Positions 52,036-62,571 of a DNA stretch of 64,000 nucleotides are shown one piece after another. The notes under the pieces were generated by a model. The model was given only the letters and a program-made list of their open reading frames with translations, ran no database searches and was not told the origin of the DNA. Source of the stretch: Macrobrachium rosenbergii (lineage: Eukaryota > Arthropoda > Malacostraca > Decapoda > Palaemonidae); contig NC_089781.1 of NCBI RefSeq assembly GCF_040412425.1, positions 48,448,203-48,512,202 on the forward strand. Direction: 5' to 3'. Each line of letters begins with the position of its first letter. The first letter of the stretch is position 1. The translations under genes were made by a program, and so were the position numbers.

Positions 52036-54620
52036 AATGGATAACTAAAAATGTACATATTAAATTAATAAAAATTAATAATAAATAACTAACATTAATT
52101 TGATAAGAATAAAAATGATGAACAAATAAAAATAAAAGTGAATGAAAATGAAATCAGTGAAAAATAAGATAAGTAACATTTTTTAATATGTGTAAAAATG
52201 TAAAAAAGAATATATAAAAAAGTTAAAATAAAACAAATATATCAAGAAGTACAAATGAAAATTGATAATAAAAGTAAAAATATATGGAATTCATTAAAAA
52301 TAAGTAAAAAATAAAATAAGTGAAAAAATTTAAATAAAAAAATAAACAAAAGTTTAAACTATAAAATATATGAAATTACAAAAAATAAAGAAAAGTACAG
52401 TAAATGAAAACATAAATAAATAAAAGTAAATGAAAATGTAAATAAATGAAAGTAAAAAGGAAATAAGATTGAAAAGAAACAATTAATAAAAATAAACAAA
52501 AATTAAAATAAAATAAAAAAAATATATGTATACAAAAAATAGATAAAAATAAAAAAATATATATAATTTCAAATAAGTAAAAATGTATAAAATTAAGTAA
52601 AAAAATGTTAAATAATTAATATATATGTAAATATAAATAAATATAAACAGAAACAGATAAAAATCAATAAAGATAAATACTAACAAATATAAATAATAAA
52701 ATTAAAATGTAAGTAAATATATATAAAACAAATAAGAATGAATAATCAATTTAACATAAAATAAATAGTTAAGATGAAAATAAAAGAAATAAGTCAATTT
52801 AAAGGGAAACAAATTAAAAAAATAAAACAGCAAATAAAAATAAAATCACTTAAAAAATAAATGGAAATATATAAAAATAAGGAAATCTAATTAAAAGATG
52901 ATATATAATAAATAAAATGATAGACAAAAATCAATAATAGTAAATAAACAAAAATAAATAAGGATAATCAAAAATAAGAATACATGACAATGAATAAATA
53001 TCAGTGAAAAAATAAAATAAAAAAAAAAAAGAAAAATACATAAAAATGAGTAATAATTAAAATAAAAGTAAAAAATTTATTAAAAAAATAAACATTAACA
53101 ATTGTAAATAATGATAAATAATTATAAATAGAAATAAAAACATGAAAGTAAATGAGTAAACAAAAATTTTTAAAAATATAAACAAAAATAAAAATAAAAT
53201 TTGAAGAAACATAAGAAATAATAAAAATAAAAAAATAAATCAAAGTAGATTCAAATAATAATAAAAGTAAGACAATAAAAATTAATAAACATAGCTATAA
53301 CGATAAAAAATATATAAATAAAGATAAATAAGAATAAATAGAAATAAAAAAGGAAATTAAATGAGATTAAACAAAAATGAAACTAAAAAATAATCAAAAA
53401 TAAAAATATAAAATTTTAAGAAACAAGAAATAATAAAAATGTATAAAAAATAAATCAAAGATACAAATAAATAAAAATGAAAATATATTTAAATAATTGA
53501 ATATAAAAAACACTAAAGATAAATAGAAACTATTAAATAAACAAGAATAAAATAAATAAAATTAAATGATGATAAATAAAAATGTAAAAAATCAGAGACA
53601 GAAAATTCACCAAATTATTGAAATTAAATAAAAACAGATCAAATAAATTTAAAATAAAAACAAACAAAATAAAAAATAAAATCAATACCCAACAATAAAA
53701 GTAAAATAAATAAAAATATATTAAAAGAAAAAACAAATAAAATAAAAATAAATAAAACAAAAATATAGAAAAATAAATAAAAAATATGCAAAATAAATAA
53801 AATTAACAATAAGTAATATTAAAAACAAATATTAATAACAGTAAATACAAAAAATAAAAAGTAATAATTAAAAATTAATATCAATTGAAACAAATAAATA
53901 TGAATAAAAACATCTCGAAATGAGTAAAAAATAAAAAAAAAGATAATAAATAATGATCTATAAAAATGAATGAAAATAAATAAAAAAGAGAATAGAAATA
54001 AATAAAAATAGATAAAAAATTTAATTAAAATCCGAATGAAAATCAGAAAAATAATTAAAATTAGAATATATATATAAAAATGAAAAATAGAACATAAAAA
54101 TGTGAAAATGAAAATAAATAGAAAGAAATAAAAATAAAACTAAATGGAAATCGATAAGTATAGATTGAAATAAAAATTTAAAATAAATGAAAATAAATTT
54201 TTATATCAAATTAAAAATAGAATTAAATAAAATTGAAGATAAAAAAGAATATAGCTAAATACAAAAATAAGAAATAAAAATAATTAAAAATAAATATAAC
54301 AATAAATAAAAATAAAAATAGGAAACAGTTAGAAACTGAAAAAAAAAAATAAATAAGAACCATTAAGACAAAAAAATATTTGATACATAAACAGAAAATA
54401 ACAAAATTGTATAAAATATAAATTAGTTAAAATAGAAGTAAAACAAAAAGAAACGAAAAATAATACCAATAAATATTAAAATACAAAAAATAATAAAATA
54501 AAGGTTAATAGAATTAAAAATAATAAATGAAATTAATAAAATATAAACAAAAAATATATAAGAAACAAAAAAAAAAAATTAAAGATGAGTAATTGAAAAT
54601 AAAAATAAATAAATATATGA
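52036..54620 (-). repeat. Inverted AT-rich unit, segment 3
   Basis: A-rich on the + strand. Its reverse complement follows the T-rich block: TAATGAATTCCATATA (52,281-52,296) matches 36,411 and 39,870; ATCTTTAGTGTTTTTTAT (53,501-53,520) matches 38,590 and 35,403; a TGTCTCTGATTTTTTAC block near 53,590 matches TATCTCTGATTAG near 38,510. With the other two segments the inverted unit totals about 3.5 kb without insertions. No gene is seen. Confidence 0.78.
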
Positions 54621-54651
54621 AAATATGTAACGTTGTGTAACTACCAGGAGT

Positions 54652-56098
54652 ATGAAGAGAACTACGTCTGCAAGTGAAGAAACTGAGCATTTACCTGCAC
54701 CAGAAGGATCAAGTGTAAGATCTTTGAGCTTAGAAGAGCTGTTCCAGGAAAGTGAAGTTTCCCCTAGTGTTAGTAATGAAGAGATTTCCCAAGACGACGA
54801 GGATCCTGTTGTTACTGAAGAGACTCAGAGTAGTCAGAGTGTTCCTGAAGACAGTAGTGAAACTACAGTAGCAGAATTAGCAGATATGGAGAGTTCACCC
54901 CTTGAAGTTGGTCAAGTGACTAGAGAGAAGCTAATGGAATTGCAGAAGAAGGATGCAACATTGGCTGACTTGTTCTTCAGAATTGTTGATCAAGAAGAGA
55001 TGCAACACACTCATACCTGTTATTATCTAAGGGAAGGATTGCTAATGAGGAAGCATCGGCCTGCAGATATACCAGGAAGCAAGTGGTAGCAGTAGCGCAT
55101 GAGTCTGGACATAAGGGAATCAGGAAGACTGTTGAGAAGATTATGAAGTATTTTTTCCCACCTGGACTTTGCAAGGATGTTAGCAGGTTTTGCAGAGTGT
55201 GTCACACATGCCAGATAGCTGGAAAACCGAATGAAACCATTCAGAAAGCCCCCCCACAGCCCATAGGAGTTAGAGGAGAACCCTTTAGCAAGGTGATTAT
55301 AGATGTGGTTGAGCTGCTTTCGAAAACAAAGAAGGGAAATGAATATCTGTTAACATTAAGGTGTCCAGTGACAAGATATCCTGAGGTGATTCCTGTAAGA
55401 AGTATAAGTGCAAAGGTAATTGCTGAGAAGTTGGTGGAGTTTATCTCCAAGTTTGGAATACCAGAAATTGTGCAAAGTGATAGAGGAAAGAACTTTACTT
55501 CAAAATTGTTCCAGGATGTGATGAACTTGTCAGAAGTGAAACAACAGTTATCAACTGCTTATCATCCAGAAACTCAAGAAGCCTTGGAAAGGTTCCACTA
55601 GACATTGAAAAGTAAGTCAACAAAGTATTGTTATGACTCAGGAAGAGAATGGGATGCTGGTTTACCCTTGATGTTGTTTGAAGTTAGGAATGCTTATCAA
55701 GAAAGTATGGGATGTTCACCAAATGAAATGATTTTTGTTCGAGATGTGAGAGGTCCATTGAAGACTCTTGCATAGAATTGGGAAGAAAATCAAGAGGAAA
55801 TCCAAGGGGAATATGTGAAGAATTTGAGGGAAAGGTTAAGAGAAATTAGAAAATTCTCTTTAGAAAATCTGAAAGTAGTCAAGAGAAAATGAAAAGGAGA
55901 TATGATGCTAAGACTAAACTAAGAAGTTTTAGTGTAGGACAGCAAGTTCTAGTGTTCTTACCATTGAAAAGATCTCCCCTTACCAATAAGTTTCAAGGTC
56001 CTTATAGGATAATAGAGAAGTTAAGTGATCGAACTTATGTGAATGAAACACCAGAAGAAGGAAATGACAGAGGAAGAACAACTACAAAGATTTTTTAG
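54652..56098 (+). pseudogene. Ty3/Gypsy integrase region, broken
   Basis: The first frame (54,652-55,090) is acidic and Ser-rich, then has VTREKLMELQKKDATLADLF and YYLREGLLMRKHRP, the pre-integrase linker of Gypsy Pol. A frame change near 55,083 (with probable loss of ~10 codons) leads to the integrase. There the zinc-binding HHCC is at His6, His10, Cys40 and Cys43 of the second frame, then catalytic Asp74 (VIIDVVE), Asp133 (VQSDRGKNF) and Glu169 (ALERFH) with D-x35-E spacing. A TAG directly follows FH where the family usually has Gln. Further stops separate the C-terminal part (55,889-56,098: FSVGQQVLVFLPLKRSPL, KFQGPYRIIEKLSDRTYV, an SH3-like module). All three catalytic residues survive but the gene is interrupted. 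Gag, protease, most of RT and RNase H are absent. Confidence 0.88.
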
Positions 56099-56234
56099 CA
56101 CGGCTGGATTTTATCGCCATCTGAATATCTCACCCGCAGTAGTACCCCTGACTGATTTTGTAACCATACTGTGTAGAGATAGAGAACATTTTGGGAAAGA
56201 ACAGTGTAATTACCAATTATTTATCCCATTCTGA
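56043..56234 (+). pseudogene. Gypsy reverse-transcriptase thumb-like fragment, out of order
   Basis: A frame overlapping the end of the integrase reads QLQRFFSTAGFYRHLN, then VVPLTDFV, resembling the RT connection segment of Gypsy elements (typical form: RxFLGxAxFYRRF...APLTDL). In standard Gypsy Pol this lies upstream of the integrase, not after it. It is followed by a stop and then the polypurine tract. An internal rearrangement or deletion of the parent element is likely; chance similarity is possible because the match is only about 28 residues. Confidence 0.45.
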
Positions 56235-56269
56235 ATCGTTGGATTCAAACCCGGGATAACAAATCTTCT

Positions 56270-56940
56270 GGGGGGAGGAATTTCATGATGTTGCCTTGTA
56301 ATATGTATATAGGCTACTCCCATAGTTTTGATACATTTACTCTTCTATTTATAATGTCTTATGTGTAATGATATTAATTGTTGAAATGTCGTATGTAGTG
56401 TAATGTCATATCTTAAAAGAATTAATGATTTAGATAAATTAACAGTGTAATTTAAAATGAATAATATGTTTTAATAATAACGTAGTATGTGACCCAAATT
56501 TTGTCCCCAAGCAACAAGTGTTCTGTACTTGTGATGTCGTGTTTTTGTTTGGCTGTTGTCGCTAGGATAATCAGTTAACTAGTGCGTGCGGGAATGGCAA
56601 TCGTGTCTGTAAAAGCTTTGTCTCATATGAGAAAAGATGAATGATTTCACAATGTTTCATGTACTGTTTTGAAAACCAACTTTGGTTCTTTGTCTATTTG
56701 AAAGCGTGCCGTTTGTGGCTGGCCAATTCCCGTCTGTTTTGATCATGTTGAGATTCCATTAAGAGCTTCCTCCCATACGATTTTCTGCCAGAATCGTATA
56801 TGCCTTTTTGAGAACAAATGCACGTATCTCAATGGATTACATCATGTTTTGTAGGATTGTGTTGCTCTGATCACGTATTATTCTGATGTCGCCTGGTTGT
56901 TTCATTTCCCACTGGAACCTTAAAGTTTGCTCATTCTGAT
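56270..56940 (+). promoter_or_regulatory. Polypurine tract and probable partial 3' LTR of the Gypsy fragment
   Basis: GGGGGGAGGAA at 56,270-56,280 right after the last coding trace, followed by TTTCATGATGTTGCC, is the usual polypurine tract to LTR transition. About 660 bp of mixed sequence follow, then DIRS copy 2 begins at 56,941. No second LTR copy is in the window, so the LTR boundaries are unproven; 54,625-54,650 upstream of the first frame shows no LTR. Confidence 0.5.
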
Positions 56941-57250
56941 TTTCTGAGCTCGTCCCTGTGTCAGCTGGTGAAATTCCCATCGTGCACGAATTTTTAGGTA
57001 TAGATATTGCTAAATATACCAGAGAAAAAAGCTATCAGGAATGCTGGGGTTACTACCCCCAGATCGAACATCTATTATGAAATAGACGTCGGTATAGATA
57101 AGGGTGAGTGATTGTTGTCACTGCCACAGGACTGCACTCTGTAGACATCCCAATGACAAAACCCCGGAACGTGAGGAGCCGATCTAACGCCCGCACTCAC
57201 CTGCCCGCCAACCGACGACCCCAGCGCCATCTGTACTCATTCCATTCTAG
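56941..57250 (+). repeat. Left inverted terminal repeat of DIRS copy 2
   Basis: Aligns with the left repeat of copy 1 read in its sense: CTGTGTCAGC.GGTGAAATT, AAATATACCAGAGAAAAAAG, GCTGGGGTTACTACCCCCAG (a hairpin; copy 1 has GCTGGAGTTACTACCTCCAG, with paired changes on both arms), AGACGTCGGTATA and GGGTGAG. The inner edge at about 57,250 is where similarity stops. Confidence 0.85.
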
Positions 57251-59251
57251 CACGTTTTTCCTTTAAGAAGGCTTTTTTCTTGTGCTGGTTTTTTTACCAT
57301 ATTTGCTTGGATTAACCATGTCTTCAAGCAGTTTCACCATTATGAAGTTAAGTACCATCTTCTTGTGGGGTTTTATTATCAGTGAGGCTGTTATTGGCCC
57401 GTAAGTTAATATTTACAGGGTCATATATCGGGCGCTCCCCGGCGTTCGCCGCCTCTACCATGATGACCTTGAGGTACACCCTTACAGCTCGTTTCTGCAG
57501 GGGTTTCTCTCGGTCGTTTACAATTTTATTCATGTTTCGTAATTCCCCTTCAAGAAGTTCCTTTTGGAGGCGTTTATCTATGTCGGGCGATACCTGGTAC
57601 CTTGATTAGCGTCATTCCTCACGGAGGCTTCCTCCCCTTATTTTGGTTCTTACAATTAATTCATAGCTTATACCAGGCTCTCGTGCGAGTAGATTCCCCC
57701 TCCAAGGTGGTGCTTTCTTTTGTCAGTTTCTCTGATTTGTAGTGTAATGGATGACATGGATAATTTTGGATTTATTGTGGTCCGGGCTCGGCGTCAGGAG
57801 CAGCCACTTGGCTGCCTACCTCCTGTTCGCCTCGCTCGGTTAGGCTATACGCTTAGCACAAGTTCTTATATTTTTGTATATTCGATCATATTACGTGTAT
57901 TTATGTTGTTATTGGTTAACTTTAGCGGTACTTATCAGAAATTGGGGATCCTAGCCTAGCCCTCTCGCTCCAATCGGTGGGTTAGGCTATTCAGGTTAGG
58001 CTTTGGCATTGTCTTAGCTCCCATCTCTCCCGACTATGTCGCTTGAGTGGGGGAGGGAGGGGTAGGCTATTTGTTGTTCCATCCGCCTTACCGCTCGTTT
58101 TCGGGTTTGCTAGGGCATCTGAAGCCCCCATCCCCTCCTCCCTCTAATGAGGGAGAGAGGAAAAATAAAAGGGGGATCTTCTTTATGCATTGCCCTTCTG
58201 CCCCATGTGTCGGTTGTTGGTTGGACTGTGTTACGGGAATTTCCCTCCCTTCCACCCCCCTCTTCCTCTCCTCTCTCCTCCCTTTTACTGTCTGGGCTGC
58301 GCCTTCAGAGGAGGGTGAGAGTTTGGCGTTGCTTTAGACTAGTGCTATTATCCTATCCTCCCCTAGTACTTTTGGTGAGTGTCATGAGTCTCCCTGCGTG
58401 TAGGAAGTCGATACGTCTGTTTTGACGCCCCGTGGGGAGTTACAGTCAGTGTATGGGGGTGTCCCCCGTCCACTTGAACATAACTCTCGATTCCACCTTC
58501 TAAGTACTGCCTCCCTGACTTTGCTAGTGGTGTGTCATCTCCCCGCGTGTGGGACGTCGGTCTCTTCGATTGTCACCCCGCGGGGGACTAGTCAGGTTCC
58601 CAGTTGAGAGTCACCCACCCTCCTGGCCTACGTTCTAGTGTCACCCGCTCGGCTAGTGCTTCGTTGGTTCGCTCTCCTCCGGGTCGGGCTGAACTTCGAT
58701 CACCTTCAGGGTTTAAACACTTCCTAGCTGGTTCTGCTCCGCCGTCCCCGGTCCTCCCGTTGCCTTCTTACCTGTTACCACTCCGGTGGTTTTGGTTTTC
58801 AGTAGGTTGGCCTTAGTCACACCTAGTTCTCTAGCTGTATAATAACTGGGGGTAATGATTTACCCGCCCTCCCGCTGTAACCAAGTGACGGAGGCACGAT
58901 CTCGGAGAGGTCGCGCGAACACTATGACCAGCAGTGTACTGCTATCCTATGTTGTTAACCATTTACTTACTACCGGACTCCGGCACTAATTATACTTTAA
59001 GTTGATTTTACAATTAAGAGTTGCATGATCCTAGGTTAAGGTCCTACTCCGTCGAACTATCTCCGGCGATCCTTAATTTAGTGTGTGTCATGTTTTGCTC
59101 TGTTTATCGTCCCGCCGGAATGCTCCGGCGGGTCCGGTATAAATTAATTAGCATGCTCCATTACCTGCTATAGTTTAAGGTCCCTATCTTCGCCGGTTCT
59201 GCTCCGGCGCGCCTTAAATTAGTATGTTCATATACCGTCTACCACTTACAG
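57251..59251 (+). other. 5' region of DIRS copy 2 (untranslated / intronic)
   Basis: About 2 kb with no conserved long frame. An ATG at 57,318 opens a 28-codon frame starting MSSSSF with MKLST, parallel to the one in copy 1. CCGGCG-rich short repeats (GCTCCGGCG, TCTCCGGCG) occur at 59,050-59,210. Open frames in the GC-rich part 58,050-58,820 resemble nothing known and are not seen in copy 1. Confidence 0.5.
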
Positions 59252-59422
59252 ACAGTACGTTGTCAGGAGCCCGGGTGCACTGCAGTGCTGCACCAGCCCT
59301 ATGGGCACGTTGTCTGCCGTTCCCATTCGGGCTGTGCAGTCCGGATAGACAACCTCATCGTGTGGCACCCGGACGGTTGTGAGGTTTGCTTCGCTCTTTA
59401 CGAGCTTATCCAGGACGAGTCG
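59252..59422 (+). CDS. 57-codon Cys/His-rich exon spliced to Gag (copy 2)
   Basis: Acceptor CCACTTACAG|ACA at 59,251 and donor TCG|GTAAGC at 59,423; the 129-nt intron ends TCTCTTCCAG|GCC at 59,551, phase 0 like copy 1. Encodes CQEPGC, GHVVCRSHSGCAV, IVWHPDGCEVCFALY. All six Cys and four His of the copy 1 exon are kept. The first codon is ACA where copy 1 has ATG, so translation of this copy would need an upstream start; that supports a further 5' exon or decay of the start here. Confidence 0.75.
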
Positions 59423-59551
59423 GTAAGCCTATAGTTACTGCCTTTAGTTTACCTGGTTGCCTCACTTGTTTCAAGTACGTTATGTTCCTGATATATTGCT
59501 TATATATCTTTTCACTGAGCGCTCAGTTATTAAGTCCCTGCTCTCTTCCAG

Positions 59552-60952
59552 GCCGACCAAACTTCCCGCAGCGACGCCTTGGGTTCCCTTCGGGCCTGGG
59601 TGGCTGGTTTTGGAAGGAATGTTCCGTCGGGGAAGCCATATGTTCTGGACGAGAACATCCGTAATCTGCTTTACCCCGGCGCCCGGATCTCAGCGGCTGT
59701 TCCATCAGAAGTCGCCGCTCCTCTCATCGAGCAGATCCAGGTAGAAACCCAGCCTCCCCAGGACGAGAATTTGTACGTGGCGGTGTCGGAGGAAGTGGCG
59801 GCCATAAACCTTGACCTGGAGCCGATGAATACAGAACAGGACCAGGAGGTAGGTAGGGAGGTAAGTGAGGCAGTGGGGGCGGGCTCCCTTTTTGATTCCC
59901 CTTCATCCACCGCTTCTTCATTTCAGGGTTTCCAAAAGTCTTCTAACTTGGAGGACAGGTCGCAATCGGCTGTCCCCAAGTTGAAGAAGTCTTGGAAGGC
60001 GAAGGGCTATAAGTCCGCAAACTCCCGCAAAGCAACCCCTTTCCCTCCGGTGAAGCCACGGGATACTAGTCCGGTGGCTTCCACAAGCAAGGCCACTCCC
60101 TCTGCTAAGGGAGCGAGTTCGAGGGCAGCTAAGGCTAGCCCTCCTCGCCAACCTGCCTTTGATCCAGAGGAGTTTGCCGGTATACTTCTGCAGAAGTTTA
60201 CCTCGGAATTGGATGGTAAGCTCAACAAGCTTATGGAGAGGTTGCAGAGCCAGGAGAGTATGCTCTCTGGGTTCAAGCGCTCCGGTGGGTTGGCTGTACA
60301 TTACCCCATTCCGGATGACTCCACCCTCCCTCCATTTGACAAGGGAAATCCTTGGCGTTTGGCCTTTCATGCTCCCCGGCATGAAGATACCGTAACGTTC
60401 GAGGGTCTAGGCACGCGCAGGCTTCAGAAGTTGGAATTCTTTCCTCCTGACCTGCTGCCCCCCTACCCAGGCTACGCCAGGTTGACGGAGGAAGCTTGGG
60501 TGAGGACGGATAAGGTCCCGAAGGAGACAGTCATCTTCCCAAGGGACCAGGCGCAGTCTACATTGCTGCGCACATTTAATGAGTGGCAGGCGGAGAACAC
60601 GAAGTTGACCCCCTTCAAGGGCAACTTCACGATGTTCTCGTTGGGTGATAGAGTCCCAACCCCTTGCATGACTAAGGTGGCTCTTGCGACCGCCCAGGCA
60701 TGCACGGAAGGTAAGCCGTCGCCTCAGCTCCGGGAGACTGATCCCACCTCACTGATCTTCCCCGGAGACGATGATTTCTGGAAGGATGCCCAGGCTACTT
60801 TTACGTCGGGTAAGCTGGACCCAGATTGTGCATCCACCTTATTCAGTGAGCAGCTTCCCAAAATGCCGGAAGCCCTCCTGAAAGCAGAGTTTGAGACTAG
60901 GTGTCGGCTGAGCCGATCACTGAACTCCCTGTGCCTGGCGGAATCCACCTAA
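59552..60952 (+). CDS. DIRS Gag, long exon (copy 2)
   Basis: 466 codons from the acceptor to an in-frame TAA. Shares with copy 1 the opening LRAWVAGFGRNVPSGKPYVL, RNLLYPGARISAAVP, a basic Ser/Pro-rich linker (SWKAKGYKSANSRKATPFP), the core FDKGNPWRLAFHAP, LGTRRLQKLEFFPPDL, PPYPGYARLTEEAWVRTDKV, then PFKGNFTMFSLGDRVPTPC, LIFPGDDDFWKDAQATF and FETRCRLSRSLNSL. The stop at 60,950-60,952 falls where copy 1 has an Ala codon within a conserved run (..ST-stop-VMYYEEPLFQVLTK), so it is a premature nonsense codon rather than the natural end. Confidence 0.88.
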   Translation, partial: ADQTSRSDALGSLRAWVAGFGRNVPSGKPYVLDENIRNLLYPGARISAAVPSEVAAPLIEQIQVETQPPQDENLYVAVSEEVAAINLDLEPMNTEQDQEVGREVSEAVGAGSLFDSPSSTASSFQGFQKSSNLEDRSQSAVPKLKKSWKAKGYKSANSRKATPFPPVKPRDTSPVASTSKATPSAKGASSRAAKASPPRQPAFDPEEFAGILLQKFTSELDGKLNKLMERLQSQESMLSGFKRSGGLAVHYPIPDDSTLPPFDKGNPWRLAFHAPRHEDTVTFEGLGTRRLQKLEFFPPDLLPPYPGYARLTEEAWVRTDKVPKETVIFPRDQAQSTLLRTFNEWQAENTKLTPFKGNFTMFSLGDRVPTPCMTKVALATAQACTEGKPSPQLRETDPTSLIFPGDDDFWKDAQATFTSGKLDPDCASTLFSEQLPKMPEALLKAEFETRCRLSRSLNSLCLAEST

Positions 60953-61595
60953 GTGATGTACTACGAGGAGCCACTCTTCCAGGTCCTGACGAAGTCTCTG
61001 TTAGCAGGATTTCAGGCGGACCTGTTTGACTTCATGGTAGCGCGGATGAACTGCCGCAAATACATCTTCGCCGACGCTACCATAAGACATGAGCCTAACA
61101 AGCTCATGAAAAGCTCCTTCTGGGGGCTAGTATCTTCCCCGAAGGAGAGGTCAACAATGTCCTGGCTGAGGCAACCAGGGCTAACCAGAGTCTGCGCTCC
61201 CGCTGGGGTATCCCTGCTTTCAAAAGGAAAGCCCCGAGTCCGCCGGGCCCCAAAACAGGCCTGGTAAGAGATACAGGAGGCACAGAAGACAACACCAACA
61301 GGCTGTTGTCCAAGCTGTACCTGTCTTGCCAGTTGGCCAGCCTTCTACCTCGAAGGCCCAGCCTCAACAGTTCGTGCTGGTGCAGCCAACTCAGCACTCC
61401 CTTGCCGCGCCTACCTTCGTAACGTCTCCTGTGTATAACCCCTCCTATGAGGGCCAGGGGTCGTTTCGAGACCTTAACAGGAACGCAAGGGGGAGTAGAG
61501 CAAGAGCCTCCTTCAGAGGCAAGGCTGCCTTGCGATCCCTCTCCCGAGGGAGAGGAGGACGAGGTAGAGGAGGCAAGCCTTCACCTTCCCAGTGA
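60953..61595 (+). pseudogene. Gag C-terminal part (copy 2) beyond the premature stop
   Basis: Same frame as Gag at first: YYEEPLFQVLTKSLLAGF, DFMVARMNCRKYIF, HEPNKLMKSSFW. A base missing from the G run at about 61,125 shifts to EVNNVLAEATRANQSLRSRW, and another shift near 61,250 leads to RYRRHRRQHQQAVVQ, GQPSTSKAQPQQFVLVQPTQ, RGSRARASFRGKAALRS and RGRGGRGRGGKPSPSQ, ending at 61,595. The Arg-Gly tail probably binds nucleic acid. The last ~150 bases overlap the RT frame. Confidence 0.8.
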
Positions 61596-62571
61596 GACCA
61601 ATCAGGTGGGCGGCAGACTTCACCTGTTCAGGGACCAGTGGACCTTCAGTCCGTGGGCCCACAGTATAATTTCCAAGGGTTTGGGGTGGAGTTGGATCAA
61701 GGGCCCTCCCCCTCTGATCAGATTTCATCAACCGTCTTCCAAAGCTCTGCGGGACTTTGCGGCGGAATTACTCCAAAAGTGGGCCATAAAGAAAGTGAGA
61801 CACCTGAAATTTCAAGGCAGGCTGTTCAGTGTTCCCAAGAAAGACTCCAGTCAACAAAGAGTAATCTTGGATCTGTCACGTCTCAGTCTTTATATACAAT
61901 GCGACAAATTTCGCATGCTTACAATCGCGCAGGTACGGACTCTACTTCCTCGTGGAGCCATCACCACCTCTATAGATCTTTCAGACGCATACTTTCACGT
62001 CCCGATTGCGCGGATCTTCTCTCCCTTCCTAGGTTTCAGACTGGGGAAACAAGCCTACTCCTTCAGGGTCATGCCATTCAGGCTCAACATAGCACCCAGA
62101 ATTTTCACGAAGCTGGCGGAAACGGTAGTGCAGCAGTTACGGTCCCGGTGGATATCGCTGGCCGCATACCTGGACGATTGGATAATTTGGGCATCCAACG
62201 CCGGGGAATGCCGGAGAGCTACGGCCATAGGGATCGAGTTTCTGGAATCCCTAGGCTTTCAGATAAACAGGGCAAAGTCCTGCCTAACTCCGGAGGCTCG
62301 ATTTCAGTGGCTGGGTATCCAGTGGGATCTGGACTCACACAAGCTGTCTATTCCGCCAGCCAAACGGAGAGACATAGCCAAAGCCACCAGGCATTTCCTC
62401 AAAGGCAGGAAAGCCTCTCGCAGAACACAAGAAAGAATCCTGGGTTCTCTTCAGTTCGCATCTGTAACAGATCTGCTCCTAAAAGCAAAACTGAAAGACA
62501 TAAACAGAGTGTGGCGGAGACGAGCCAATGTCAAGCTCAGGGACAAGGTGTCATTAATTCCTCGGTGCTGA
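61447..62571 (+). CDS. DIRS reverse transcriptase (copy 2)
   Basis: 374 codons, overlapping the Gag tail in another frame. Motifs: VGGRLHLFRDQWTFSPWAHS, KFQGRLFSVPKKDSSQQRVI, SIDLSDAYFHVPI (motif A), YSFRVMPFRLNIAPRIFTKL (motif B; Arg where copy 1 has Gly), AAYLDDWIIW with Asp243-Asp244 (motif C), FQINRAKSCLTPEARFQWLG, and thumb RTQERILGSLQFASVTDLLL. The whole RT through the thumb is in one frame, unlike copy 1. It ends LIPRC at a stop produced by a frame change just before RNase H. Confidence 0.93.
   Translation: MRARGRFETLTGTQGGVEQEPPSEARLPCDPSPEGEEDEVEEASLHLPSETNQVGGRLHLFRDQWTFSPWAHSIISKGLGWSWIKGPPPLIRFHQPSSKALRDFAAELLQKWAIKKVRHLKFQGRLFSVPKKDSSQQRVILDLSRLSLYIQCDKFRMLTIAQVRTLLPRGAITTSIDLSDAYFHVPIARIFSPFLGFRLGKQAYSFRVMPFRLNIAPRIFTKLAETVVQQLRSRWISLAAYLDDWIIWASNAGECRRATAIGIEFLESLGFQINRAKSCLTPEARFQWLGIQWDLDSHKLSIPPAKRRDIAKATRHFLKGRKASRRTQERILGSLQFASVTDLLLKAKLKDINRVWRRRANVKLRDKVSLIPRC

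Noticed and set aside
58047..58816. Open frames of 60-96 codons in a GC-rich stretch
   Set aside because: Not conserved in the equivalent region of DIRS copy 1, no recognisable domain, and several overlap in different frames.
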